A stretch of DNA of 64,000 nt from assembly GCF_008923185.1 (NCBI RefSeq), contig NZ_WBMT01000033.1, forward strand, positions 53,978-117,977, given 5' to 3'. Below are positions 7,316-15,366 of this stretch, piece after piece (positions within the stretch are counted from its first letter, which is position 1; each line of letters begins with the position of its first letter). A model generated the notes under the pieces. That model was not told the DNA's origin, ran no database searches, and saw only the letters and a list, made by a program, of their open reading frames with translations. The position numbers were made by a program, and so were the translations under genes. This DNA is from Actinomadura rudentiformis (lineage in GTDB: Bacteria > Actinomycetota > Actinomycetes > Streptosporangiales > Streptosporangiaceae).

Positions 7316-9024
7316 GTGCCGCGGTCCACGTCCAGCGATTCGGGGACGTGGAGCCGGACCATGGTGCGCGCCACCCCGGCGGGGACGCTGCGCGGCGTGG
7401 CCAGCGAGACACCGATCATCACGGCGAAGGCGATGGGCACCGACCAGGCGGCGGGCTGGGCGAGGAGCGCCCCCGCCAGGCCGCTCGGCGGGCCGCCCGC
7501 GATGGTCCAGAGCACGGCGGACCCGGCGAGCCCTCCCCCGGTCACCAGACCGGCGAGCGCCCCCTTGGTCGTGAGCCGCCGCCACCAGATCCCGAGGACG
7601 AGAAGCGGGCAGAACGTCGAGGCGGCGACGGCGAACGCCAGGCCCACCACGTCGGCGACCGACAGCGCGCGGGCGGCCAGGGCCAGCACGAGCGGGACGA
7701 TCAGCGCCAGCACGGTGGCGGCGCGGAACGAGCGCACGCCGCCCCGGAGCAGGTCCTGGCCGATCACCCCCGCCACCGAGACCGTCAGGCCGGACGACGT
7801 GGACAGGAAGGCCGCCACGGCGCCGCCGGTGACGAGCGCGCTGAGCAGGTCACCGGCCACCCCGCCGACGAGACGGCCCGGCAGGGTCAGGACGACGGCG
7901 TCCGTGCGGCCCGTCATGAGCAGTTCCGGCGCGTAGAGCCTGCCCAGGGCCCCGTACAGCGCAGGCAGGATGTAGAACGCGCCGAGCAGGGACAACACGA
8001 TCGCCGTGGTCCGCCGTGCCGCCCGCCCGTCGGGGTTGGTGTAGAACCTCACCAGCACGTGCGGCAGGCCCATCGTGCCGAGGAAGGTCGCCAAGATCAG
8101 GGAGTACGTGGCGTACAGCGAATGCTCACGCCCTGACAGCGGCATCGCCCATTGCCGGTCGGTCCTCGCCGGGAGGCTCGTGACATGCGGCACGGCGGTG
8201 TCCGCGGGGAACGTCACCTCGGTGTCCTTGGAGATGCGGTGATCACCGGCGGTGAGGGCGAGCGAGGCCGTCCGGTACTGACGGCCGTCCACCTTGCCCG
8301 TCACCATGACCTCGACCGGGTGCTCGACCCGGACGGTGACGTCGGCGCCCACGGCGACGGTCGTGCGGTCGCTGAACGCGGGCGGCGCGTCCCGGCCGAG
8401 CCCGGGCGCCGCGTCGTACCGCCATGCGAGGACGAGGAAGATCAGCGGCACCGCCAGCGCGGTGAGCTTGAGCCAGTACTGGAACGCCTGGACGAGGGTG
8501 ATGCTGCGCATCCCGCCTGACAGCACGTTCATCATGACGACGACCGCGACCAGCACCCCGCCCGCCCACACGGGGGCGCCCACGACCGTGCGCAGCACCA
8601 GCCCGGCGCTCTGGAACTGCGGCATCAGGTACAGCCACCCGATCAGCACCACGAGCACGCTGGTCACGCGCCGCACCGCCATCGACTCCAGGCGGGTCTC
8701 GGCGAAGTCGGGCAGGGTGTACGCGCCGGAGCGGCGGAGCGGCGCGGCGACCAGGACGAGCAGCACCAGGTAACCGCCGGTCCAGCCGACCGGCAACCAC
8801 AACATGTCGGCGCCGTAGGCCATGATCAGCCCGGCGATGCCGAGGAACGAGGCGGCCGACAGGTACTCGCCGCCGATCGCCGACGCGTTGCCGAGCGGCG
8901 ACACCGACCGCGACGCGACGTAGAAGTCCGAGGTCGTCCGCGAGAAGCGCAGCCCGAACACGCCGATCAGCAGCGTGGCCAGGACGACGAGGGACACCCC
9001 GGCGAGCCCGTACGACGCGTTCAC
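7294..9024 (-). CDS. Sodium/monocarboxylate symporter (SSS family), MctC-like paralogue
   Basis: 576 residues, GTG start. It has the same family signatures as the downstream ActP-like gene (DFYVASRSVSPLGNASAIGG, GEYLSAASFLGIAG, SGGMRSITLVQAFQYWLK, LPHVLVRFYTNPDGR). It differs by a hydrophilic insertion at about residues 215-300 (rich in Val, Thr and Asp, with several beta-strand-like runs) between two membrane segments, which would form an extracytoplasmic domain. This insertion is found in the longer actinobacterial monocarboxylate symporters. It lies directly downstream of a LytTR regulator and a small membrane protein and is probably their target. Likely cargo is pyruvate, acetate or propionate. 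The last codons are part of the tandem repeat at 7225-7315. Confidence 0.88.
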   Translation of the reverse strand: MNASYGLAGVSLVVLATLLIGVFGLRFSRTTSDFYVASRSVSPLGNASAIGGEYLSAASFLGIAGLIMAYGADMLWLPVGWTGGYLVLLVLVAAPLRRSGAYTLPDFAETRLESMAVRRVTSVLVVLIGWLYLMPQFQSAGLVLRTVVGAPVWAGGVLVAVVVMMNVLSGGMRSITLVQAFQYWLKLTALAVPLIFLVLAWRYDAAPGLGRDAPPAFSDRTTVAVGADVTVRVEHPVEVMVTGKVDGRQYRTASLALTAGDHRISKDTEVTFPADTAVPHVTSLPARTDRQWAMPLSGREHSLYATYSLILATFLGTMGLPHVLVRFYTNPDGRAARRTTAIVLSLLGAFYILPALYGALGRLYAPELLMTGRTDAVVLTLPGRLVGGVAGDLLSALVTGGAVAAFLSTSSGLTVSVAGVIGQDLLRGGVRSFRAATVLALIVPLVLALAARALSVADVVGLAFAVAASTFCPLLVLGIWWRRLTTKGALAGLVTGGGLAGSAVLWTIAGGPPSGLAGALLAQPAAWSVPIAFAVMIGVSLATPRSVPAGVARTMVRLHVPESLDVDRGTWRPKGG

Positions 9025-9049
9025 GGCCGCTCCCGCCCGGACGACGCGG

Positions 9050-9457
9050 TCACGAGGGCCTGTCCACCAGGTCGGCGAAGTCGCGTTCGTTGCGTTCGGC
9101 GTGCCTCACGTACCACCAGCCGCAGGCGACGAACGCCGGGTAGATCAGCCCGGCCAGCAGCAGCCAGGCGAGCGGGATCCCCAGCGGAGTCGGCTCGCGG
9201 AGGCGCGGCACGAGGACGAAGAGCAGTGGCAGGCCGCCGATGCCCGCGCCGACGGTGGCGCAGACCAGCAGCGCCAGCCGCAGCTGGGCGCGCATCAGCG
9301 AGCGCATGTACGCCTCGCCCAGCCCGGTCTGCTCGTCGATCTCCTGGGTGACCGGGGGCCGCGGGCGCCGTGCCGCCCTCGTCCGCGGGCCGGTCACCAG
9401 CACCCGCCGGCGCTCGGGGACCGGCGCGGGGTCGGCACCGCTGATCGGAGGGCTCAT
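9050..9457 (-). CDS. Small two-helix membrane protein upstream of the symporter
   Basis: 135 residues. The first about 45 residues are proline/arginine-rich and cytosolic in character; then come two membrane helices (LRLALLVCATVGAGIGGLPL and LGIPLAWLLLAGLIYPAFVA) and a short charged tail. This is the size and layout of the small partner proteins found beside SSS symporters, although sequence similarity to DUF485 is weak by eye. The ATG overlaps the TGA of the LytTR regulator by four bases, and the symporter starts 25 bases downstream, so the three are co-translated. Confidence 0.78.
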   Translation of the reverse strand: MSPPISGADPAPVPERRRVLVTGPRTRAARRPRPPVTQEIDEQTGLGEAYMRSLMRAQLRLALLVCATVGAGIGGLPLLFVLVPRLREPTPLGIPLAWLLLAGLIYPAFVACGWWYVRHAERNERDFADLVDRPS

Positions 9458-10254
9458 TGGGGGCGCCGCGCGTTGCGGACGAGCCGGTCGCGCAGCTCGC
9501 GGGTGTGGCGGCGGCTCACCGGGAGCTCGATGCCGCCGACCTGCACGGTGCAGCGTCCGGACTCGATGCGCAGCTGGTCGATGTGCTGCAACGCGACCAG
9601 GTGGCTGCGGTGCACGCGGACGAACCCGGCGGCGCGCCAGCGTTCTTCGAGCGCCGCCAGCGGAATGCGGACCAGGTGGCTGCCCGAGGCGGTGTGCAGG
9701 CGCGCGTAGTCGCCCTGTGCCTCGACGTACCAGACCTCGGCGGCGGATACGAAGGTGGTGACGCCGGCGAGCTCGACCGGAACGGATTCGGGGCTCGGCT
9801 CGGGATCATGGTCCGCCGCGGCGGGACCGCCGGCGGAAGCGGCATGGCCTGCGGCGGCGGGGGCGGCCGGGGACGGTTCGGCGACCCGGCGGATGGCCTC
9901 GGCCAGGCGCTCGGGCCGGACGGGCTTGAGCAGGTAGTCGACGGCCTTGATCTCGAACGCGTCCACGGCGTGGTTCTCGTACGCGGTGACGTAGACGATG
10001 CGGGGCGGCCGGGCGAACTGGGCGAGCAGGCGCCCGAGCACCACGCCGTCGAGTCCGGGCATGCGGATGTCCAGGAAGACCGCGTCGATCGGGCGGCCGA
10101 TGGCCAGCGCCCGGTCCACGTGACGCAGAGCGGCGGCTCCGTCACGTGCCGTCAGCAGATCGCCGACGCGTGGGTCGGCGCGCAGCAGGTAAGCGAGGTC
10201 GTCCAGAACGGGCGCCTCGTCGTCCACCGCCAGCACGCGCAGCCCCGATCCCAC
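9454..10254 (-). CDS. LytTR-family response regulator
   Basis: 266 residues. Residues 5-125 form a receiver with the acidic pair D11-D12, phosphoacceptor D62 (FLDIRMPG), T in VTAYENHAVDAF and K in DYLLKPVRP. A proline/alanine linker (about 130-165) leads to a LytTR DNA-binding domain (WYVEAQGDYARLHT, FVRVHRSHLVAL, LPVSRRHTRELRDRL). The GTG start is supported by GGGGAGG five bases upstream. It follows the LytS-type kinase in the same direction and overlaps the next gene. LytS/LytTR pairs next to carboxylate carriers (as with BtsSR and YpdAB in enterobacteria) sense pyruvate or similar acids and switch on the carrier. LytTR proteins bind direct repeats about 21-22 bp apart, which is the period of the repeats at 10337-10399. 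Confidence 0.92.
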   Translation of the reverse strand: MGSGLRVLAVDDEAPVLDDLAYLLRADPRVGDLLTARDGAAALRHVDRALAIGRPIDAVFLDIRMPGLDGVVLGRLLAQFARPPRIVYVTAYENHAVDAFEIKAVDYLLKPVRPERLAEAIRRVAEPSPAAPAAAGHAASAGGPAAADHDPEPSPESVPVELAGVTTFVSAAEVWYVEAQGDYARLHTASGSHLVRIPLAALEERWRAAGFVRVHRSHLVALQHIDQLRIESGRCTVQVGGIELPVSRRHTRELRDRLVRNARRPQ

Positions 10255-10336
10255 GCCGCCTCCCCGTGTCGTGAGTCACATTTGCCCACTAAAGGGTGCT
10301 TAACCAGGCAAAAGAAGTCAACCGGGAGGTCGTTCC

Positions 10337-10399
10337 TCCGATCAGGAAGCCTGTGTCTCCGGTGAGGAAACCCGTGCGTCCGGTTAGGAAGCGGTGACG
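10337..10399. repeat. Three tandem 21-bp repeats between the kinase and LytTR genes
   Basis: The copies start at 10337, 10358 and 10379, each beginning TCCG and sharing the core AGGAA (consensus TCCGGTNAGGAARCC). The exact 21-bp period places every copy on the same face of the helix. The third copy includes the kinase stop codon (10384-10386). A weaker fourth copy may be present at 10319-10336. Confidence 0.8.
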
Positions 10400-11619
10400 C
10401 CCGGCTGGTACTTGGGCACGCGCAGCGTCACCTTGGTCCCCGCTCCCGGCGCCGTCTCGACGGTCAGGCCGCAGGCGTCCCCGTAGACCTGGCGGAGCCG
10501 GAGATCGACGTTGGCCAGCCCGATGCCGACCGAGTCGGTCGCCTCGCCGTCCTCTCCCCCGGGTCCCCCAGGGGTCCCCGGCCCGTCCTCCAGGATGCGG
10601 CGCAGCCGTTCGGGGTCCATGCCGACCCCGTCGTCCTCCACGCTGATCACGCAGTCCGCCCCGGCGTCGTCGGCGATGATCGTGACGAGCCCCGGGCCGG
10701 AGCGGTCCTGCAAGCCGTGCCGCACGGCGTTCTCCACGAGCGGCTGCAGGCACAGGAACGGGACGGCCACGGGCAGCACCTCGGGCGCTATCCGCAGCGT
10801 CACCTTCAGCTGCTCGCCGAAGCGGGCCCGCTGCAGCAGCAGGTACCGGTCGATCGACCGCAGCTCCTCGGCGAGCGTCGTGAAGTCCCCGTGCCGCCGG
10901 AACGAGTAGCGCGTGAAGTCGGCGAACTCCAGCAGCAGCTCCCGGGCCTGCTCGGGATCGGTGCGGACGAACGAGGCGATCGTGGTCAGCGAGTTGTAGA
11001 TGAAATGCGGTGAGATCTGGGCCCGCAGAGCCCGGACCTCCGCCTCCATCAGCCGCGTCCGGGAACGATCCAGGTCGGCCAGCTCCAGCTGCGCGTCGAC
11101 CCACCGGCCGACCTCCTCGACGGCGCGGATCAGCCCGGCCGAGACATCGCCGCCGTAGGCGGCCAGCGTGCCCACCACCCGCTCGTCGGTGGTCAACGGC
11201 ACGACCACGGCATGCCTGACCAGGCAGTCGAGCTCGTCGCAGCCCACGGTCTCGGGCCCGAGCACGGCGGTGCGGCCGTTGCTCATGGGCCCCGACGCGT
11301 GCTCGACGGCGTGCTGCGCGTGGTGGCCGCCGCCCATGCCGTCCCAGGCCAGCAGCCGTTTCCCGTCGGTGATCGCCACCGCCGCCGAGCCGAGGAGTTC
11401 GAGCAGATGGCGGGCGGCCTTCTGGGCGCCCTGCTCGGTGAGCCCGGCGCGCAGCGGCGGGGCCGCCATCGAGGCGGTGTGCAGCGTCTGGAACGTGGCG
11501 CGGTCGACCGGGCTGCCGAGGTCCCGCCGCCTGCGCGAGGCCGTACGCAGCACCAGCGCCAGCACGGCGGCCAGCGCCACGACGGCGGCCACAGGCATGA
11601 CCAGGTCCATAGCCGTCAC
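10384..11619 (-). CDS. LytS/YehU-type sensor histidine kinase
   Basis: 411 residues (GTG at 11619; the ATG at 11610 is equally possible). One N-terminal membrane helix (residues 6-25) anchors a GAF-like domain (about 45-180; includes two cysteines in CDELDCL). The His_kinase family with phosphoacceptor H205 in QISPHFIYNSL follows, then an ATPase domain with N-box VENAVRHGL, G1 DDGVGMD and G2 GIGLANVDLRL. It lacks the multi-helix LYT sensor domain of classic LytS, so it senses either by the GAF domain or through a membrane partner. It is the first gene of the block and its partner LytTR regulator follows after 129 bases containing three 21-bp repeats. Confidence 0.9.
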   Translation of the reverse strand: MTAMDLVMPVAAVVALAAVLALVLRTASRRRRDLGSPVDRATFQTLHTASMAAPPLRAGLTEQGAQKAARHLLELLGSAAVAITDGKRLLAWDGMGGGHHAQHAVEHASGPMSNGRTAVLGPETVGCDELDCLVRHAVVVPLTTDERVVGTLAAYGGDVSAGLIRAVEEVGRWVDAQLELADLDRSRTRLMEAEVRALRAQISPHFIYNSLTTIASFVRTDPEQARELLLEFADFTRYSFRRHGDFTTLAEELRSIDRYLLLQRARFGEQLKVTLRIAPEVLPVAVPFLCLQPLVENAVRHGLQDRSGPGLVTIIADDAGADCVISVEDDGVGMDPERLRRILEDGPGTPGGPGGEDGEATDSVGIGLANVDLRLRQVYGDACGLTVETAPGAGTKVTLRVPKYQPGVTAS

Positions 11620-11765
11620 GGTAGCGCCGTCACCAGATCCGTGGCGCGCGGCGATCCGTTGTGATCAATTAGCCGGGTGGTCATCTGGGAAACTTCCGTG
11701 CGCAGTGTGACTGGAGTTTCCTGGCGCAGCCACATTCCGCCCTGGGGAGCCAAAGGAGGCGCCTC

Positions 11766-14700
11766 GTGCCCCCACTGAGATCCATCGCCCGCCCCGCCGC
11801 CGTTCTCGGCCTGGCCGGAGTCTTGATCGGCGGCCTCGCCCCGCCCGCCCTGGCGGCGCCGCCCGCCCTCGCGGCCCCGCCCGTCCTGGCGGCGCCACCG
11901 CCGCCGGATCCCGCGGCGCCCGGCGTCCGCGACGTCGACCGGCTCCTGCTGCCCGCCGCGAACGCGGCCGGGAACGCCGCCGTGGAGGCACTCGAGACCG
12001 ACCGCAAGACACGGCCGGTGGCGCCGGGCACGTCGTTGTCCTCCTTCGACAGGCTCGACGGCAAGGGCTGGCTGCGCGGCGACCTGCTGACGGTCGATCT
12101 CGGCGCGAAGGTACGGGCCGGCTACCTGTCGCCCGGGAAGGTGTCGGCGGTCGAGCCGCTGTCCAAGCAGGCCGGCAGGTCAGGGGCCATCGCGGGGGTC
12201 AACGGCGACTTCTTCGACATCAACGGCACCGGGGCCGCCAACGGCGCGGCCGTGGACGGCGGCACGCTGGTGAAGTCCGCCAAGCCCGGCTGGCCCACCG
12301 ACACGGCCGGCGTGGCGTCCGACGGGCTCGGCCAGATCGCCGCGATCCTGCTGGACGGCGAGATCACCCTGCCCGGCGAACGCAAGGTGCCGCTCGACCA
12401 GTTCAACGCGCACGCCGTGAAGAAGGACGGCATCGGCGCGTTCACCTCGCTCTGGGGGACGGGAAGCCGCGGCCGGTCCGTCGCGGACGGCGCGCAGCGC
12501 GTGGCCGAGGTACTCGTGACGGACGGCAAGGTCGTCTCGGTCGGGGACACGCCCGGGTCCGGTGAGATCGCCGCCGACAGCTTCGTCCTGGTCGGCCGGG
12601 AGGCGGGCGGCGACACCCTCCGCACGCTCAAGCCCGGAGACCCGGTCGGGCTGGCGTACCGGCCGCGTTCCTCCGGGAAGGCCGCCGGCTTCGCGGTCGG
12701 CGGCAACCAGACGCTGATCAAGGATGGGCGGATCCCGGCGCTCACCGATCCGGCGGCGCATCCTCGCACCGCCGCCGGCTTCACCGCCGACGGCCGGACG
12801 ATGTTGCTCATGACCGTGGACGGCCGCCAGGTCGACAGCCGCGGGGTGACGCTGGCCGAGATGGCCGCGCTGATGAAGGAGGCCGGCGCCCACAACGCGC
12901 TCAACCTCGACGGCGGCGGCTCGTCGACGATGCTGGCGCGCGAGCCGGGGCAGGCCCGCGGGCAGGTCGAGAACCAGCCGTCCGACGGCGCCGAACGGCC
13001 GACGCCCAACGGGATCGGCCTGTACGCCCAAGGCAGCGGCAAGCTCACCGGATTCTGGGTCGAGCCGGTCGCCGACCCCCCGCAGGCTCCGGGCGTCGGC
13101 CCGACCCGGGGTGGGCGCCCCGACCGGGTGTTCCCCGGGCTGACGCGCAAGCTCATCGCGCGCGGCCACGACGAAGCCCAGGGCCCCGTGCAGGCCAAGC
13201 CACGCTGGATCGCGAACGGGGCGCAGGGGACGGTCGGCCGCGACGGCACGTTCAGGGGACGCGTCGCCGGCGACATCACCGTCTCAGCAGTCCAGGGCAG
13301 GGCACGCGGTCAGGTCCGCCTGACCGTCCTCAACCCGCTCACGCGCATCGGCGCGACCGTCGACCGGGTCACGATCCCCGGTCAGGACGGAGCCGGCGCG
13401 TTCGGCGTCGTCGGCTTCGACAAGGAGGGCTTCACCGCCCCGGTCGAGCCGTCCGACACCGCGCTCACCTATGACACCTCGCTCCTGGACATCAAGCCGG
13501 GCGACGGCGGCACGTTCACGGCCACACCCCGCAAGGCCTCCGGATCGACGCTGGTGACGATCGAGGTCAAGGGGGCGAAGACCACCCTGCCGATCAGCGT
13601 CGGGCTGGAGGAGAAGACGATCGCCGACTTCGGCGACGGGGCGAAGTGGAGGTTCGGCTCGGCGCGAGGCACCGGGAAGGTCGAGCCGGTGGCCGAGGGC
13701 CACAACGGCGCCGGGCTGAGGCTGTCGTACGACTTCACACAGTCGACCGCGACCCGCACCGCCTACGCCTACCCGCCGCAGCCCATCGAGGTGCCAGGGC
13801 AGCCGCAGGCGCTCGGTGCCCAGGTGTACGGCCACCAAAAGGGCGAGTGGACGGCGTTCACCATCACGGATGCCAACAACCAGACCTACTCGCTCTACGG
13901 GCCGTACATCACCTGGGAGGGATGGCGCAGCGTGGAGATGGCGGTGCCGCCGTCCGTCGCCTACCCGATCAAGGTCAACCGCTTCTACACGATCGAGACC
14001 GGCGCCGGCCGCCAGTACACGGGCGAGGTGCTGATCGACGACTTCACGGCCAAGGTCCCACCGTCCGTGCAGACACCGCCAGCGAGCCCGGCGCCCGCCG
14101 ACCCGCTGGTGATCCGGGACGGCACCGCGGCGGACGGGAGCAGGTGGCGGTTCGCGGTGGTGTCCGACGCGCAGTTCGTGGCCGCCGACCCCGACAGCGT
14201 CTACGCCGAGCGGGCCCGGCGCACGCTGCGGGAGGCCCTCGCCGCCAAGCCCGACTTCCTGGTCATCAACGGCGACTTCGTCGACACCGGCTACGACGCC
14301 GACTTCGCCCTCGCCAAAAAGATCTTGGACGAGGAGCTCGGCGGGAGGCTGCCGTACTACTACGTGCCCGGCAACCACGAGGTCTACGGCTCCGGTGACA
14401 TCGGGCCCTTCCGCAAGGTGTTCGGGGAGCCGGCGCGCACGTTCGACCACAAGGGCACGCGCTTCGTCCTGCTCGACTCCTCCACCGGGACCTACCGCAC
14501 CAGCTCGTTCGAGCAGCTGCGGATGCTGAAGAACGCGCTGGACGGAGCGCGCCGCGACCCGTCGATCAGCGCCGTCACGGTGTTCGGCCACCACCCGGCG
14601 CGCGATCCGCTGCCGGCCAAGACCAGCCAGCTCGCCGACCGCAAGGAGGCCGCGCTGCTGGAACAGTGGCTGGCGGAGTTCCGGCGCTCGACCGGCAAGG

Positions 14701-15254
14701 GCGCGGCGGTGGTCAACGCCCACGTCGGCGTCTTCAACGCCTCCCGGGTGGACGGCGTGCACGCGTTCATCAACGGCAACTCGGGCAAGAACCCCGCCGC
14801 GCCGGTGACGAACGGCGGGTTCACGGGATGGACGATGTTCGGTGTCGACCCGCTGACGCGCGGCGAGATCGAGCGCACGCGCCTCGCCCCGTTCCTGCCC
14901 GCGCCGCAGTGGCTGCGCGCCGAGGTGCTGCCGCACGTGGACGACCTCACGCTCAAGGCACCCGCGTCACTGAAGACAGGCGAGAGCGCCGAGATCCCGG
15001 CAGACCTACGGCAGAACGGCCGGGACGTGCCGCTCACCTACCCGATGAGCGCCGACTGGAGCGGCTCGCCGAACCTCCACATCGGCACGCCGAAGACCGC
15101 CCGCCCATGGCACGTCGCGACGTTCGACCCGGCCACCGGACGGCTGAAGGCACTCCGCCGCGGAACGGTGACGATCGCGGTGAAGGTGAACGGCATCTCC
15201 CGGCAAGCCGCGATCGCCGTGACGGCCGCCGCCAGGAGCCGCCCGGCAGCGTGA
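11766..15254 (+). CDS. Exported phosphodiester glycosidase (NAGPA/DUF2233) - calcineurin-like phosphoesterase fusion
   Basis: 1162 residues; GTG start with AGGAGG seven bases upstream. A Sec signal peptide (about 1-30) is followed by a short repeated Ala-Pro linker. Residues about 75-430 form a phosphodiester glycosidase (NAGPA-like) domain: AGVNGDFFDINGTGAANGA near 145-165 and ALNLDGGGSSTML near 380 are the diagnostic motifs. Residues about 430-770 are Ig-like/beta-sandwich and carbohydrate-binding-like modules. Residues about 780-1080 are a metallophosphoesterase (GDFVDTG, GNHEVYG, FGHHPARD, NAHVGVF). In its first motif the usual Asp-x-His reads D-A-Q, so one metal ligand is changed. A C-terminal Ig-like domain ends the protein. 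It is probably secreted and acts on glycan phosphodiesters such as teichoic-acid-like or phosphosugar polymers (inference). It is monocistronic, with a terminator at 15267-15301. Confidence 0.88.
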   Translation: MPPLRSIARPAAVLGLAGVLIGGLAPPALAAPPALAAPPVLAAPPPPDPAAPGVRDVDRLLLPAANAAGNAAVEALETDRKTRPVAPGTSLSSFDRLDGKGWLRGDLLTVDLGAKVRAGYLSPGKVSAVEPLSKQAGRSGAIAGVNGDFFDINGTGAANGAAVDGGTLVKSAKPGWPTDTAGVASDGLGQIAAILLDGEITLPGERKVPLDQFNAHAVKKDGIGAFTSLWGTGSRGRSVADGAQRVAEVLVTDGKVVSVGDTPGSGEIAADSFVLVGREAGGDTLRTLKPGDPVGLAYRPRSSGKAAGFAVGGNQTLIKDGRIPALTDPAAHPRTAAGFTADGRTMLLMTVDGRQVDSRGVTLAEMAALMKEAGAHNALNLDGGGSSTMLAREPGQARGQVENQPSDGAERPTPNGIGLYAQGSGKLTGFWVEPVADPPQAPGVGPTRGGRPDRVFPGLTRKLIARGHDEAQGPVQAKPRWIANGAQGTVGRDGTFRGRVAGDITVSAVQGRARGQVRLTVLNPLTRIGATVDRVTIPGQDGAGAFGVVGFDKEGFTAPVEPSDTALTYDTSLLDIKPGDGGTFTATPRKASGSTLVTIEVKGAKTTLPISVGLEEKTIADFGDGAKWRFGSARGTGKVEPVAEGHNGAGLRLSYDFTQSTATRTAYAYPPQPIEVPGQPQALGAQVYGHQKGEWTAFTITDANNQTYSLYGPYITWEGWRSVEMAVPPSVAYPIKVNRFYTIETGAGRQYTGEVLIDDFTAKVPPSVQTPPASPAPADPLVIRDGTAADGSRWRFAVVSDAQFVAADPDSVYAERARRTLREALAAKPDFLVINGDFVDTGYDADFALAKKILDEELGGRLPYYYVPGNHEVYGSGDIGPFRKVFGEPARTFDHKGTRFVLLDSSTGTYRTSSFEQLRMLKNALDGARRDPSISAVTVFGHHPARDPLPAKTSQLADRKEAALLEQWLAEFRRSTGKGAAVVNAHVGVFNASRVDGVHAFINGNSGKNPAAPVTNGGFTGWTMFGVDPLTRGEIERTRLAPFLPAPQWLRAEVLPHVDDLTLKAPASLKTGESAEIPADLRQNGRDVPLTYPMSADWSGSPNLHIGTPKTARPWHVATFDPATGRLKALRRGTVTIAVKVNGISRQAAIAVTAAARSRPAA

Positions 15255-15266
15255 TCCCCTAGAAGC

Positions 15267-15301
15267 AGAAGGGCCGCCCTCCGCACGAGGGCGGCCCTTC
15301 T
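15267..15301 (+). terminator. Strong hairpin terminator
   Basis: A perfect 15-bp stem (15267-15281 with 15287-15301, AGAAGGGCCGCCCTC and its complement) and a 5-base loop, 13 bases after the fusion phosphoesterase stop codon. The 3' arm motif GGCGGCCCTTC is repeated once more at 15308-15318. Confidence 0.85.
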
Positions 15302-15366
15302 CATGAAGGCGGCCCTTCCGGGTGCCGTGGCTTGGATCTCCGCCGGGCTGGTGGACAATCGTGGCC

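Noticed and set aside
7089..7412. Minus-strand frame of 107 codons with internally repeated peptide
   Set aside because: The repetition comes from the 22-23 bp DNA repeats; no ribosome site, and it overlaps the symporter's coding end.
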